Of a DNA stretch of 7,791 nucleotides, positions 1 to 6,335 are shown piece by piece (within the stretch, counting starts at the first letter, position 1; the number at the start of each line of letters is the position of its first letter). The stretch lies in NCBI GenBank assembly GCA_027295745.1, contig JAPUKI010000252.1, forward strand, positions 1-7,791. The letters are read 5' to 3'. This DNA comes from Acidobacteriota bacterium. Lineage in GTDB: Bacteria > Acidobacteriota > UBA6911 > RPQK01 > JADFOI01. A program made the position numbers and the translations under genes. The notes under the pieces were generated by a model. That model saw nothing but the letters and a program-made list of their open reading frames with translations, did no database searches and was not told the DNA's origin.

Positions 1-641
1 CCAAGGCAAGTGTGAAGGTACCCCCCGCTCAAAGCGGGATCAGCTGTGTCGATCCCGAGGTTTACAATGCCCGTCTTCCCTTCCAACAGGAGACCGCTGA
101 AGCCTTACAGCGGTTCTATGGGGCCGCAGTACCCACCCTCTCGGGAAGCCAGTGCTCGGAGGACCAGCTGGTTGCGGCCATCAACGGGGATACCAGTCCA
201 ACCTTCCTGCACGTAGGCGCACACGGCAATTTTTACCCTGATTCTGCAATGGACTCGACCATCTGGCTCTCGCCGGAAAACGGTAGCAGTGAAGCTCACC
301 CTTGGAATGCCAGAGCCATGGCAACAGTCGATATGAGTCACCTCAATCTCATTACACTGAGCAGTTGTGAAGCTGGACTCACGGATCCAACAACAGAAAG
401 GGACGTTTTTGGAATTGCCCGGGCCCTCTTTTTCTCAGGGGCACAGAGTCTTATCGCGCCTTTGTGGGCGGTCCATGACCAGGCCACCGCGGAATTCATG
501 CAGGCCTTTTATCGAGCCTACGCCAGAGATACTCCGGCGGTTCTCTCGCTGCAGCAGGCTCAGAAAGAACTGCTGAGTAGCCAACAGTATCCTCATCCCT
601 TTTATTGGTCGGCCTTTATCCTTACGGGAGCAGTAAGGTGA
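1..641 (+). CDS. CHAT-domain (caspase-like peptidase) protein, C-terminal part, 5' truncated by the window edge
   Basis: The frame is open to the left edge, so the true start is probably outside the window. A GTG at 12 is the first possible start inside and gives 209 residues. Numbered from that GTG, the protein shows the CHAT hallmarks: LHVGAHG with the predicted catalytic His71, LITLSSCEAG with the predicted catalytic Cys119, then GIARALFFSGAQSLIAPLWAVHD (written here in one-letter form at 134-156), and a closing HPFYWSAFILTG at 195-206. CHAT domains are caspase-fold cysteine peptidases (clan CD, relatives of separase and the CRISPR-linked Csx29/TPR-CHAT). In bacteria they usually sit behind TPR repeats, which would lie upstream here and cannot be seen. 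Both catalytic residues are present, so activity is plausible; the substrate is unknown. The stop codon overlaps the GTG start of the next gene, which implies translational coupling. The family call is firm; the role is not. Confidence 0.9.
   Translation, partial: KASVKVPPAQSGISCVDPEVYNARLPFQQETAEALQRFYGAAVPTLSGSQCSEDQLVAAINGDTSPTFLHVGAHGNFYPDSAMDSTIWLSPENGSSEAHPWNARAMATVDMSHLNLITLSSCEAGLTDPTTERDVFGIARALFFSGAQSLIAPLWAVHDQATAEFMQAFYRAYARDTPAVLSLQQAQKELLSSQQYPHPFYWSAFILTGAVR
626..630 (+). promoter_or_regulatory. Ribosome binding site that fixes the start of the TPR/pseudopeptidase gene
   Basis: GGGAG lies 7 bases before the GTG at 638, inside the end of the CHAT gene. It supports GTG 638 over the upstream in-frame TTG at 605, which would place a non-hydrophobic VGLYPYGSSK stretch ahead of the signal peptide. 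Confidence 0.6.
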
Positions 642-2833
642 GAAGAAGAGTCACCACGGCCTTAGTACTGTGTCTCTTCTTTCAGGGCACCTTGAGTGCA
701 TCGGACGATGTTGAGGATCTTTTCAACAAGGCCTTGGATCATCTGCTCAGGACCGGGTTCATGGGAGACACCTCAGCTGCAGAGCGCTATCTGCAGGCGG
801 TTCTCGATGAGCAGCCTGAGCACTTGGAAGCCTTATGGCAGCTCATTATCATTCAGCTGGGAAGATTGCAAAACACTTCCCTTACTGGAAGAGCAACAGG
901 CCTGCTTGCTCTCTCGCCTCTCTTTGAAGATCTTGCAGAACAGGCTCGACAGTCCAATCAAGAAGCGTTTCTGCATTACGCCACGGCAGTCTACGCAGAC
1001 TACTATGCAGCTTACGAGAGGGGACTGGCAGAGATAGATAAGGCCTTAGCTCTGGAACCTCAATCACCGCGGTACTTGCTGGCAAAAGGCAAGCTCCTGG
1101 TGGCCTACGGTTCCTGGAGGGGGCGGGATCAGGATATTGAAGCGGGAATTGAGCTCCTGTACAGAGCTCAAGAACTGTCCAAGACACATCCCAATCCCTA
1201 TGCTCTCCCCATGCACTACGATTTTCAGCTCGCCTGGGGTATTTCACAGCTCAGTCAGCCGCGTTCCGAAGAAGTGGTGGAACATTATCTGAGCTTCATT
1301 GAACAGTCTGAAGAAACCATCCCTTACGCCTTTGCCTGGAACAATGTCAGCATAGCCTACCGTGAGCTGGGACAGTGCGAGCAGGCCAGGGAAGCTGCCC
1401 AGAATGCCCTGAGTGTCATGGCTTTCGGGAATGCGGAAGCGAACAAGAGATTCGCGGAATTCTGCCTGGAAATGCAGAAGATGGGCGTCCTGGAGCAGGC
1501 TTCGGAAGAGACCACCGATTTAGCCATCGCTTTAACTCAGCCCGATCCCGAGCCAGAGCCCGATCCTGAGCCAGAGATGGCAAGACCAGAGACTGCAAGC
1601 AGGGCAGCACCAGTCGTTGAGGTGACACCAGTAGAGGTAGCTCTCAGAGAGGCACCGGTCAATGAAGATCCAGCTATCTTGGAGTTGGCCGATCAACTTC
1701 TAGCGGCCGTCAGCAGGACAAGAGGTCTGAAGGTCAAACGGCTGATTACCAAGGTTTTTGCCAAGCCAAAGGAGATCGAGGCCCGCGTGCTTCGACTGAC
1801 AGATGAACTCAACCCCCCGCAGGAATTAGAGTTTGAAGCAAAGTTGCTCTTCAAACTCGGACTCTTGCCCCGCAATTACGATCTGGCAGGCTTCCTTCGA
1901 GAACTCTCCTTATCATCCATACCCAGTTTTTACGATCCTCAGACCAAGGTCGTCTATATTTCCGACTCGCTGGAAGAAGAGGATGCAGCGGAACTAGCAG
2001 CGAGTCTACTCCTCAACCTGACTCTCGCCTTGCAAGATCAGCATTTCGGTGTCAATCCTTCAGCGGCCAGAGTTGAAGGAAACGACGATGCTACCGGTGC
2101 CCGGCTAGCCGTGATCAACGGAGACGCCCTGTCTGTCATGCTGGCCTACCGTACTCGGTCGTCCCGCCGCGGCTCCGTGGATAACCGCGATGTTCGCGAC
2201 TTCTTTCGTTTAATGCACGAGGAGCAGATGGGCGAGGATGTCCCAGCAGGTCTGAAGGAGATTAGCCTTTTTCCTGCCACTTTCGGATTTTCCTTCTTCC
2301 AGTTTTATCTCAAATTTAACGGTTGGGAAGCTGTAGCCCGGCTCTACTCCGATTTGCCCCAGTCGAGCGAGCAGATCATGCATCCCGAAAAATATGTCGG
2401 CCGCAGGGATAATCCCACTGAAGTGGAAGTACAGGTACCTCCCGAAATCCTCTCCGCCCCCTGGAAACGAGTCTATTCGAACACCCTCGGCGAGTTTATC
2501 CTGTATCTCGTATTGAGGGAGTTCATCCCGGAGCAGAAGGCTAAATGGGGCGCGCAGGGATGGGACGGTGACCGCGTGGAATTGTTCGAAAACCCCAAAG
2601 GAGCACTGGCCTTTGTTCTTCGCTCAGTGTGGGACTCTGATACAGAAGCCAGCCAGTTTTCTCAGGCCTATTCCAGTCTGATCGAAAAAAAGTATCCGGA
2701 TGCTCAACTGATTCATGCGGGCCAGGGCAACCGCCCTGGAGACAAGGAACTCCAGTGGGTCAGCGGGAACAACCGTATCATTTTACGGCTCACAGGAACC
2801 CGCGTCGAGATCATTGAGGTTGAGCAAAGCTGA
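638..2833 (+). CDS. Exported TPR protein with a degenerate (pseudo) zinc-metallopeptidase-like C-terminal domain
   Basis: 731 residues from GTG 638, chosen because it overlaps the CHAT stop (GTGA), has GGGAG upstream and begins directly with a signal peptide: RRR, hydrophobic TALVLCLFF, probable cleavage after Ala21 (LSA|SDD). Residues about 25-280 are helical and TPR-like, for example around 125-160 and 230-261 (AWNNVSIAYRELGQ). A PE/PD linker follows at 302-313. The C-terminal half carries SFYDPQTKVVYISDS (430-444), SLLLNLTLALQDQHF (456-470), INGDALSVMLAY (493-504), HPEKYVGRRDNP (582-593) and GWDGDRVELFEN (641-652). From memory this matches a bacterial family with FYDP...HELTHALQDQHF...EGDA, in which HExxH and the later Glu bind zinc. 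Here HELTH reads LNLTL (459-463) and EGDA reads NGDA (494-497), so all expected ligands are absent and the domain is probably non-catalytic. Likely periplasmic. Function unknown; a binding or regulatory role with the coupled CHAT protein is inference. Confidence 0.8.
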   Translation: MRRRVTTALVLCLFFQGTLSASDDVEDLFNKALDHLLRTGFMGDTSAAERYLQAVLDEQPEHLEALWQLIIIQLGRLQNTSLTGRATGLLALSPLFEDLAEQARQSNQEAFLHYATAVYADYYAAYERGLAEIDKALALEPQSPRYLLAKGKLLVAYGSWRGRDQDIEAGIELLYRAQELSKTHPNPYALPMHYDFQLAWGISQLSQPRSEEVVEHYLSFIEQSEETIPYAFAWNNVSIAYRELGQCEQAREAAQNALSVMAFGNAEANKRFAEFCLEMQKMGVLEQASEETTDLAIALTQPDPEPEPDPEPEMARPETASRAAPVVEVTPVEVALREAPVNEDPAILELADQLLAAVSRTRGLKVKRLITKVFAKPKEIEARVLRLTDELNPPQELEFEAKLLFKLGLLPRNYDLAGFLRELSLSSIPSFYDPQTKVVYISDSLEEEDAAELAASLLLNLTLALQDQHFGVNPSAARVEGNDDATGARLAVINGDALSVMLAYRTRSSRRGSVDNRDVRDFFRLMHEEQMGEDVPAGLKEISLFPATFGFSFFQFYLKFNGWEAVARLYSDLPQSSEQIMHPEKYVGRRDNPTEVEVQVPPEILSAPWKRVYSNTLGEFILYLVLREFIPEQKAKWGAQGWDGDRVELFENPKGALAFVLRSVWDSDTEASQFSQAYSSLIEKKYPDAQLIHAGQGNRPGDKELQWVSGNNRIILRLTGTRVEIIEVEQS
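1541..1576 (+). repeat. 18-bp tandem duplication encoding the acidic PE/PD linker
   Basis: Two adjacent units, CCCGATCCCGAGCCAGAG and CCCGATCCTGAGCCAGAG, differ at one base and encode PDPEPE twice. They lie between the TPR-like part and the pseudopeptidase domain, where a flexible acidic spacer is expected. In-frame duplication keeps the gene open. Confidence 0.85.
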
Positions 2834-2902
2834 GCCAGCCCCAACGGCACTCCCAGAGATTATACCCCTGACCATCGGCGACCAAAGTGCTACCCTTTGG
2901 AA

Positions 2903-3658
2903 ATGCCCGAAGTTGCAGTCCAGTTCCATCAGGTTTTCTATCGGCTTGCGGGAACGGAGATTCTTTCCAATCTGGACCTGGAGATTCGTCAAGGTGAGAC
3001 GGTGGTGCTCCTTGGCCGCAGTGGTTGTGGGAAGACCACGACTTTGAAGCTGGTCAACCGTCTACTTGAGCCCACCAGTGGAGAAGTTCGAGTGGAAGGC
3101 CGGGCAACCACTGCCTGGGATCCTATTCAGCTGCGCCGGCGCATCGGTTATGTCATTCAGGAAGTGGGGCTGTTTCCGCACTTTACCGTGGAACGGAATG
3201 TGGCGCTTGTGCCCTCCCTGGAGAAGTGGGACCAGGAGAAAATAAGCCGGCGGGTCAGGGAACTGCTCACCCTGGTGGGTTTGGAAGGAGATGAGTATGC
3301 CCATCGCTATCCGTGGCAGTTGTCCGGAGGGCAAAGACAACGGGTAGGGGTGGCTCGGGCTCTGGCGGTCGATCCCCCGATTCTTCTCATGGATGAGCCA
3401 TTCGGTGCGCTTGATCCACTGACTCGAAGTGAGATACAAGAGGAGTTCAAGGAGCTGCAGGGAAACCTGAAGAAAACCATCCTCTTTGTGACACACGACC
3501 TGCAGGAAGCTCTCCACCTGGGAGACCGGATTGGGTTGATGAAGGAAGGCCGACTGACCGTCATCAGCACTGCAGATGAGCTGCTGGCCTCCCAAGACCC
3601 GGAGGTTAGGGCTTTCCTGAAGCCACTACAGCGCGCTTCGCGCGCATTCCAAGTATAA
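2903..3658 (+). CDS. ABC transporter ATPase, glycine betaine/choline/carnitine (OpuCA/OsmV) type, without CBS domains
   Basis: The nucleotide-binding subunit that powers import of a quaternary ammonium compatible solute or similar compound, judged from its neighbours. From ATG 2903 (251 residues): Walker A GRSGCGKTT begins at 38, the Q-loop VIQEVGLFPH at 84-93, the signature LSGGQRQRV at 140-148, Walker B ILLMDEP at 160-166 with a D-loop GALD, and the H-loop VTHD with His198. All catalytic motifs are intact. OpuCA and OsmV are usually near 380 residues with two CBS domains that sense ionic strength; this protein ends soon after the ATPase core. TTG at 2897 is an alternative start two codons earlier. 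No good Shine-Dalgarno is seen for either, and no in-frame ATG or GTG lies between them and the previous stop. The gene starts 69 bases after the pseudopeptidase gene, and 41 bases separate it from the permease gene. The ABC call is certain; the substrate class rests on the linked permease and binding protein. Confidence 0.92.
   Translation: MPEVAVQFHQVFYRLAGTEILSNLDLEIRQGETVVLLGRSGCGKTTTLKLVNRLLEPTSGEVRVEGRATTAWDPIQLRRRIGYVIQEVGLFPHFTVERNVALVPSLEKWDQEKISRRVRELLTLVGLEGDEYAHRYPWQLSGGQRQRVGVARALAVDPPILLMDEPFGALDPLTRSEIQEEFKELQGNLKKTILFVTHDLQEALHLGDRIGLMKEGRLTVISTADELLASQDPEVRAFLKPLQRASRAFQV
3631..3645 (+). other. GC-only hairpin at the 3' end of the ATPase gene
   Basis: GCGCGC-TTC-GCGCGC forms a perfect 6-bp stem with a 3-base loop, ending 10 bases before the ATPase TAA. 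No T tract follows, so it does not look like a standard intrinsic terminator. It could slow 3' decay or ribosomes between the ATPase and permease cistrons. Confidence 0.5.
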
Positions 3659-3676
3659 GGTTTGGGATTTGGAATG
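3645..3676 (+). other. Second inverted repeat spanning the ATPase stop codon and the gap before the permease
   Basis: CATTCCAA (3645-3652) is complementary to TTGGAATG (3669-3676), an 8-bp stem with a 16-base loop that holds the ATPase TAA. It abuts the GC hairpin at 3631-3645 and sits just ahead of the permease ribosome binding site. It could influence relative expression within the operon. No T tract follows. Confidence 0.4.
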
Positions 3677-3699
3677 TTCTCTTAAATCAGGTGTAAATC

Positions 3700-4356
3700 A
3701 TGGAACTATGGGAGTTTTTTGTCAGCAATTTCGATGAGGTACTCACCTTAACAGGAGAGCATCTGTGGATGGTCTTTGTATCAATCTCAGTTGCAGCAGT
3801 GATTGGCATCCCGGCAGGCATTGTGATCACAAGAAAGCCTGCTTTGGAAAAGGGCATTTTGGGCTTTGCCAATGTGGTACAAACGATCCCGAGTCTGGCG
3901 CTGTTTGGCTTTCTCATCCCGCTGCCGGTTTTGGGAGGAATCGGCTCCAGCACTGCCATCTTGGCGCTGATCCTTTATGCCTTGCTGCCGATTACTCGCA
4001 GCACCTACGCTGGTATAAAAGGCGTGGATCCATCGGTCAAGGAAGCGGGTCGTGGAATGGGGATGACCGACCTTCAGCTGTTGTGGCAAGTGGAAATTCC
4101 ATTGGCACTGGGAGTGATTCTGGCCGGCATCCGAGTAGCCGCCATTACCTCGGTCGGCATTGCCACCATTGCAGCAGCCATTGGCGCCGGAGGGTTGGGA
4201 ATGTATATTTTCCGGGGTGTAGCCGGCGTCAACACGACACTCATTCTGGCGGGTTCCATCCCGGCCGCTCTTTTGGCCCTGTTGACCGATTTCGGTCTGG
4301 GCTGGGTGGAACGGCTGTTGAGTCCCCGCCCGGGAAGTGAGGCACTCAGCAGCTAG
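3700..4356 (+). CDS. ABC transporter permease, glycine betaine/choline (OpuCB/OsmW) type
   Basis: The inner-membrane permease subunit, 218 residues. The start ATG 3700 has AGGTG at 3689-3693, six bases upstream. Hydrophobic spans lie at roughly 22-44, 54-76, 82-100, 136-161 and 180-200, as expected for a small MetI-like (BPD_transp_1) permease. The cytoplasmic EAA loop that contacts the ATPase is clear at 115-134 (EAGRGMGMTDLQLLWQVEIP). The stretch NVVQTIPSLALFGFLIP and the IGAGGLG near 161-167 are typical of the OpuCB/OpuCD/OsmW/YehW group. OpuC-type systems commonly carry two permease genes; only one is present here between ATPase and binding protein, so it probably works as a homodimer unless a partner is encoded elsewhere. 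It ends 22 bases before the binding-protein start, consistent with one operon. Confidence 0.93.
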   Translation: MELWEFFVSNFDEVLTLTGEHLWMVFVSISVAAVIGIPAGIVITRKPALEKGILGFANVVQTIPSLALFGFLIPLPVLGGIGSSTAILALILYALLPITRSTYAGIKGVDPSVKEAGRGMGMTDLQLLWQVEIPLALGVILAGIRVAAITSVGIATIAAAIGAGGLGMYIFRGVAGVNTTLILAGSIPAALLALLTDFGLGWVERLLSPRPGSEALSS

Positions 4357-4366
4357 TCTGATTTTC

Positions 4367-4372
4367 AGGGGG
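4367..4372 (+). promoter_or_regulatory. Strong ribosome binding site that fixes the binding-protein start
   Basis: AGGGGG lies six bases before ATG 4379. It favours that ATG over the in-frame TTG at 4337, which would overlap the permease and put 14 extra residues before the lipoprotein signal. Confidence 0.7.
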
Positions 4373-4378
4373 CGCTGT

Positions 4379-5257
4379 ATGAAACGAATTTCTAAGACCG
4401 CTGCGGCATTGCTGCTCGGTGTGCTCTTGCAAGTGGGGGCATGCCGTTCTGGAGAAAGTATCGTAATTGGCTCAAAGAACTTCACCGAGCAGGTCATTCT
4501 CGGAGAGCTTCTCGCCCAGCAGATTGAAAATCTGACCGAGCTGCAAGTCGTCCGCCGCTTGAATCTAGGGGGTACCTTCATTTGTGATCAGGCCCTGCGT
4601 GCTGGGGAGTTAGACGGCTATGTGGAATACACTGGGACGGCCTACACGGCGATTCTCAAGAATGAGCCGATCCGTGACCCTGAGGAGGTTTATCAGAGGG
4701 TCAAGGAAGATTATGCAAAGCAGGGAATGGAGTGGTTGCTTCCCCTGGGTTTCAACAATACCTTTGCCATTCTCATTCGAAGCGAAGATGCGCGTCGTCT
4801 GGGATTGAGGACCATCAGTGAGATCGCTCCCCACACGCCCAACTGGCTGGCGGCTTTCGGTTATGAATTCATCGAACGAGCGGATGGGTTTGAAGGCTTA
4901 TCCGAAACTTACAATCTGAAGTTTGCTGAGCCTCCCAGGGTCATGGAGTTGGGACTGACCTATCGAGCACTGGCCAATGAAAGAGTGGATCTGATTGCGG
5001 GCGATTCCACCAACGGTCTCATTGCTGCCTTGGATCTCTTCATGCTGGAGGACGACAAAGGGTATTTCCCACCCTACGACGGGGTTCCAGTCTTTCGGCG
5101 TCAAACATTGGAACAGTATCCCCAGCTGCGCGAAGTGTTAAATGGGCTGGGAGGTACAATCAACGAAGTCCAGATGCGGAAGATGAACTCCCAAGTCGAT
5201 GAAGAAAGGAGGTCGGTCAGGGAGGTGGTGGCGGAGTTCTTGGCCGGGGGCCACTGA
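4379..5257 (+). CDS. Substrate-binding lipoprotein of the glycine betaine/choline/carnitine (OpuCC/OsmX) ABC transporter
   Basis: 292 residues from ATG 4379. The N-terminus is a lipoprotein signal: MKR, hydrophobic AAALLLGVLLQ, lipobox VGAC with the lipidated residue Cys22. The mature protein opens with IVIGSKNFTEQVILGELLAQ, the signature of the OpuAC/OpuCC group (about 28-47), followed by the GELD...EYTGTAY stretch (76-89), GFNNTFAILIR (124-134) and LEDDKGYFPPYD (223-234). These are conserved blocks of the type II binding-protein fold that closes around quaternary ammonium ligands through aromatic residues. The length is normal for the family. The third gene of the importer operon, it would deliver ligand to the permease at 3700-4356. 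The exact ligand (glycine betaine, choline, carnitine, proline betaine or other) cannot be read from sequence alone. The stop codon falls at the edge of the heptamer repeat island. Confidence 0.93.
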   Translation: MKRISKTAAALLLGVLLQVGACRSGESIVIGSKNFTEQVILGELLAQQIENLTELQVVRRLNLGGTFICDQALRAGELDGYVEYTGTAYTAILKNEPIRDPEEVYQRVKEDYAKQGMEWLLPLGFNNTFAILIRSEDARRLGLRTISEIAPHTPNWLAAFGYEFIERADGFEGLSETYNLKFAEPPRVMELGLTYRALANERVDLIAGDSTNGLIAALDLFMLEDDKGYFPPYDGVPVFRRQTLEQYPQLREVLNGLGGTINEVQMRKMNSQVDEERRSVREVVAEFLAGGH

Positions 5258-5326
5258 CCGCTGACCTCCTGATTCCGAACTTCTGGATTCTGGATTCTGA
5301 ATTCTGGATTCTGACCCCGGTCAGTG
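5252..5326. repeat. Heptanucleotide repeat island bounded by a 9-bp inverted repeat
   Basis: Five head-to-tail 7-bp units run from 5281 to 5315: TTCTGGA, TTCTGGA, TTCTGAA, TTCTGGA, TTCTGAC. A degenerate TTCCGAA sits at 5273-5279. A second heptamer type, ACTGACC-GCTGACC, occupies 5253-5266. CACTGACCG at 5252-5260 is the exact reverse complement of CGGTCAGTG at 5318-5326, so the block has inverted ends. It begins at the binding-protein stop and fills most of the gap before ispH. Short tandem heptamers are known as intergenic STRR-type repeats in cyanobacteria and resemble dispersed repeats in other environmental genomes; copies elsewhere in this genome cannot be checked here. Confidence 0.8.
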
Positions 5327-5359
5327 ATCCACATGTTAGAATAGGGCCTAACATGATCA
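5325..5359 (+). promoter_or_regulatory. Hairpin enclosing the ispH start codon, with the putative SD in its loop and an overlapping extended -10
   Basis: CATGTTAG (5332-5339) pairs exactly with CTAACATG (5348-5355), whose last three bases are the ispH ATG. The 8-base loop is AATAGGGC and carries AGGG (5343-5346), six bases before the ATG. TGAT (5325-5328) can extend the stem with ATCA (5356-5359) across a 3-base bulge. The same left arm reads TGTTAGAAT (5334-5342), an extended -10 promoter match. If that is used, transcription would start near 5349, almost at the ATG, and the hairpin would act only in longer transcripts or as an operator-like palindrome. Structure seen directly; function inferred. 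Confidence 0.45.
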
Positions 5360-6300
5360 AGAAGCTTCTCCTTGCCAGTCCCCGTGGCTTTTGCGCGGGT
5401 GTGGTTCGAGCGGTCGATATCGTCAAGATTGCCTTGGAGGCTTACACCGACCCCCTCTACGTTCGTAAAGAGATCATCCATAACCCACATGTCGTAAAGG
5501 AACTCGCTGAGAAAGGCGCCATTTTTGTGGACAGTGTCGAGGATGTCCCGGAGGGGCAAAGAGTCATCTTCAGTGCTCACGGCGTTTCGCCTGAGGTCAG
5601 GGAGAAAGCCGCTGCCAGATCGTTGGAAGTCATCGATGCTACCTGTCCACTGGTCACGAAGGTGCATATCGAGGCGCTTCGCTATGCCCAGCAGGACTAC
5701 ACCATCATTCTGATTGGACACGCGGGTCATGACGAGGTGATCGGAACGATGGGAGAGGCTCCTGAGCATACTCGATTAGTGAAAACGATGGAGGATATCG
5801 AGGACCTGGAGGTGGAAGATCCGGAAAAGGTTGCCTATATCACACAAACTACATTGAGCCTGCAAGACACCCAAGAAATGGTCGAGGCCCTGCGGAAGAA
5901 GTTTCCCAGTATTTCGGGACCCCCTTCAGAGGACATCTGTTATGCCACAGAGAACAGGCAAGTGGCGGTGAAGGAACTGGCGAGTTTGTCGGACCTGATC
6001 CTGGTGGTGGGTGCCGCCAACAGCAGTAATTCTAATCGACTGGTTGAAGAGGCCGAAAGAGCGGGGACCCGTGCCTACCTAATCAATGATTTGCATTCCC
6101 TTCAGGATGAATGGCTCGAAGGTGTTGAGATTCTCGGATTGACCTCCGGCGCTTCAGCTCCGGAAAGCCTGGTCATGGAGATCGTGACGTTTTTTCAACG
6201 CCAGGGTGCGGTCCTAGAAGAGTTGAGAGTTCGGGAAGAGAACGTTCAATTCGGTTTGCCTTCCAGCCTGAAACAGCAGCAGACTACTCTCACCTCCTGA
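5353..6300 (+). CDS. ispH: 4-hydroxy-3-methylbut-2-enyl diphosphate reductase (IspH/LytB)
   Basis: Catalyses the last step of the MEP pathway, reductive dehydroxylation of HMBPP to IPP and DMAPP, in the cytoplasm using a [4Fe-4S] cluster. The 315-residue length matches the family (316 in E. coli). The three cluster cysteines are present: Cys14 in PRGFCAGV, Cys98 in DATCPLV and Cys196 in DICYATENRQ. Substrate-binding and catalytic residues are also present: His43 (IHNP), His76 (SAHG), His126 and Glu128 (GHAGHDE), Thr167 in TQTTLS, the Ser-Asn-Ser of NSSNSNRL (224-230) and Ser268 in GASAP. The start ATG 5353 gives the usual short N-terminus (MIKKLLLASPRGFCAG) and lies in a hairpin. The gene follows a repeat-filled gap of 95 bases, so it probably has its own promoter. 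No functional link to the ABC importer upstream is apparent. Identification is essentially certain. Confidence 0.98.
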   Translation: MIKKLLLASPRGFCAGVVRAVDIVKIALEAYTDPLYVRKEIIHNPHVVKELAEKGAIFVDSVEDVPEGQRVIFSAHGVSPEVREKAAARSLEVIDATCPLVTKVHIEALRYAQQDYTIILIGHAGHDEVIGTMGEAPEHTRLVKTMEDIEDLEVEDPEKVAYITQTTLSLQDTQEMVEALRKKFPSISGPPSEDICYATENRQVAVKELASLSDLILVVGAANSSNSNRLVEEAERAGTRAYLINDLHSLQDEWLEGVEILGLTSGASAPESLVMEIVTFFQRQGAVLEELRVREENVQFGLPSSLKQQQTTLTS

Positions 6301-6335
6301 AAGCGACCACTGGGCGTTGGCAATTCAGGCTAAAA

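Noticed and set aside
605..637. Upstream TTG extension of the TPR/pseudopeptidase gene by 11 residues.
   Set aside because: The GTG at 638 has a good Shine-Dalgarno, overlaps the previous stop and starts directly with a signal peptide. The extension would add a polar stretch before it.
3787..4581. 264-codon open frame on the minus strand opposite the permease and binding-protein genes.
   Set aside because: It lies entirely antisense to clear ABC genes and is rich in Gln, Arg, Ser and His with no recognisable domain, as expected of a shadow frame.
5205..5213. AAAGGAGGT, a near-perfect Shine-Dalgarno sequence inside the end of the binding-protein gene.
   Set aside because: The nearby GTG codons downstream (5225) are in the same frame and leave only about ten residues. 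No other gene starts at a suitable distance.
5258..5352. Possible CRISPR array in the repeat-rich gap.
   Set aside because: The units are 7 bp and directly adjacent, without unique spacers.
5101..5769. Long open frame on the minus strand crossing the binding-protein end, the repeats and the ispH 5' part.
   Set aside because: It runs antisense to two firmly identified genes, and its middle is translated heptamer repeat (RIQNPEVRNQE-like). No family motif was recognised.
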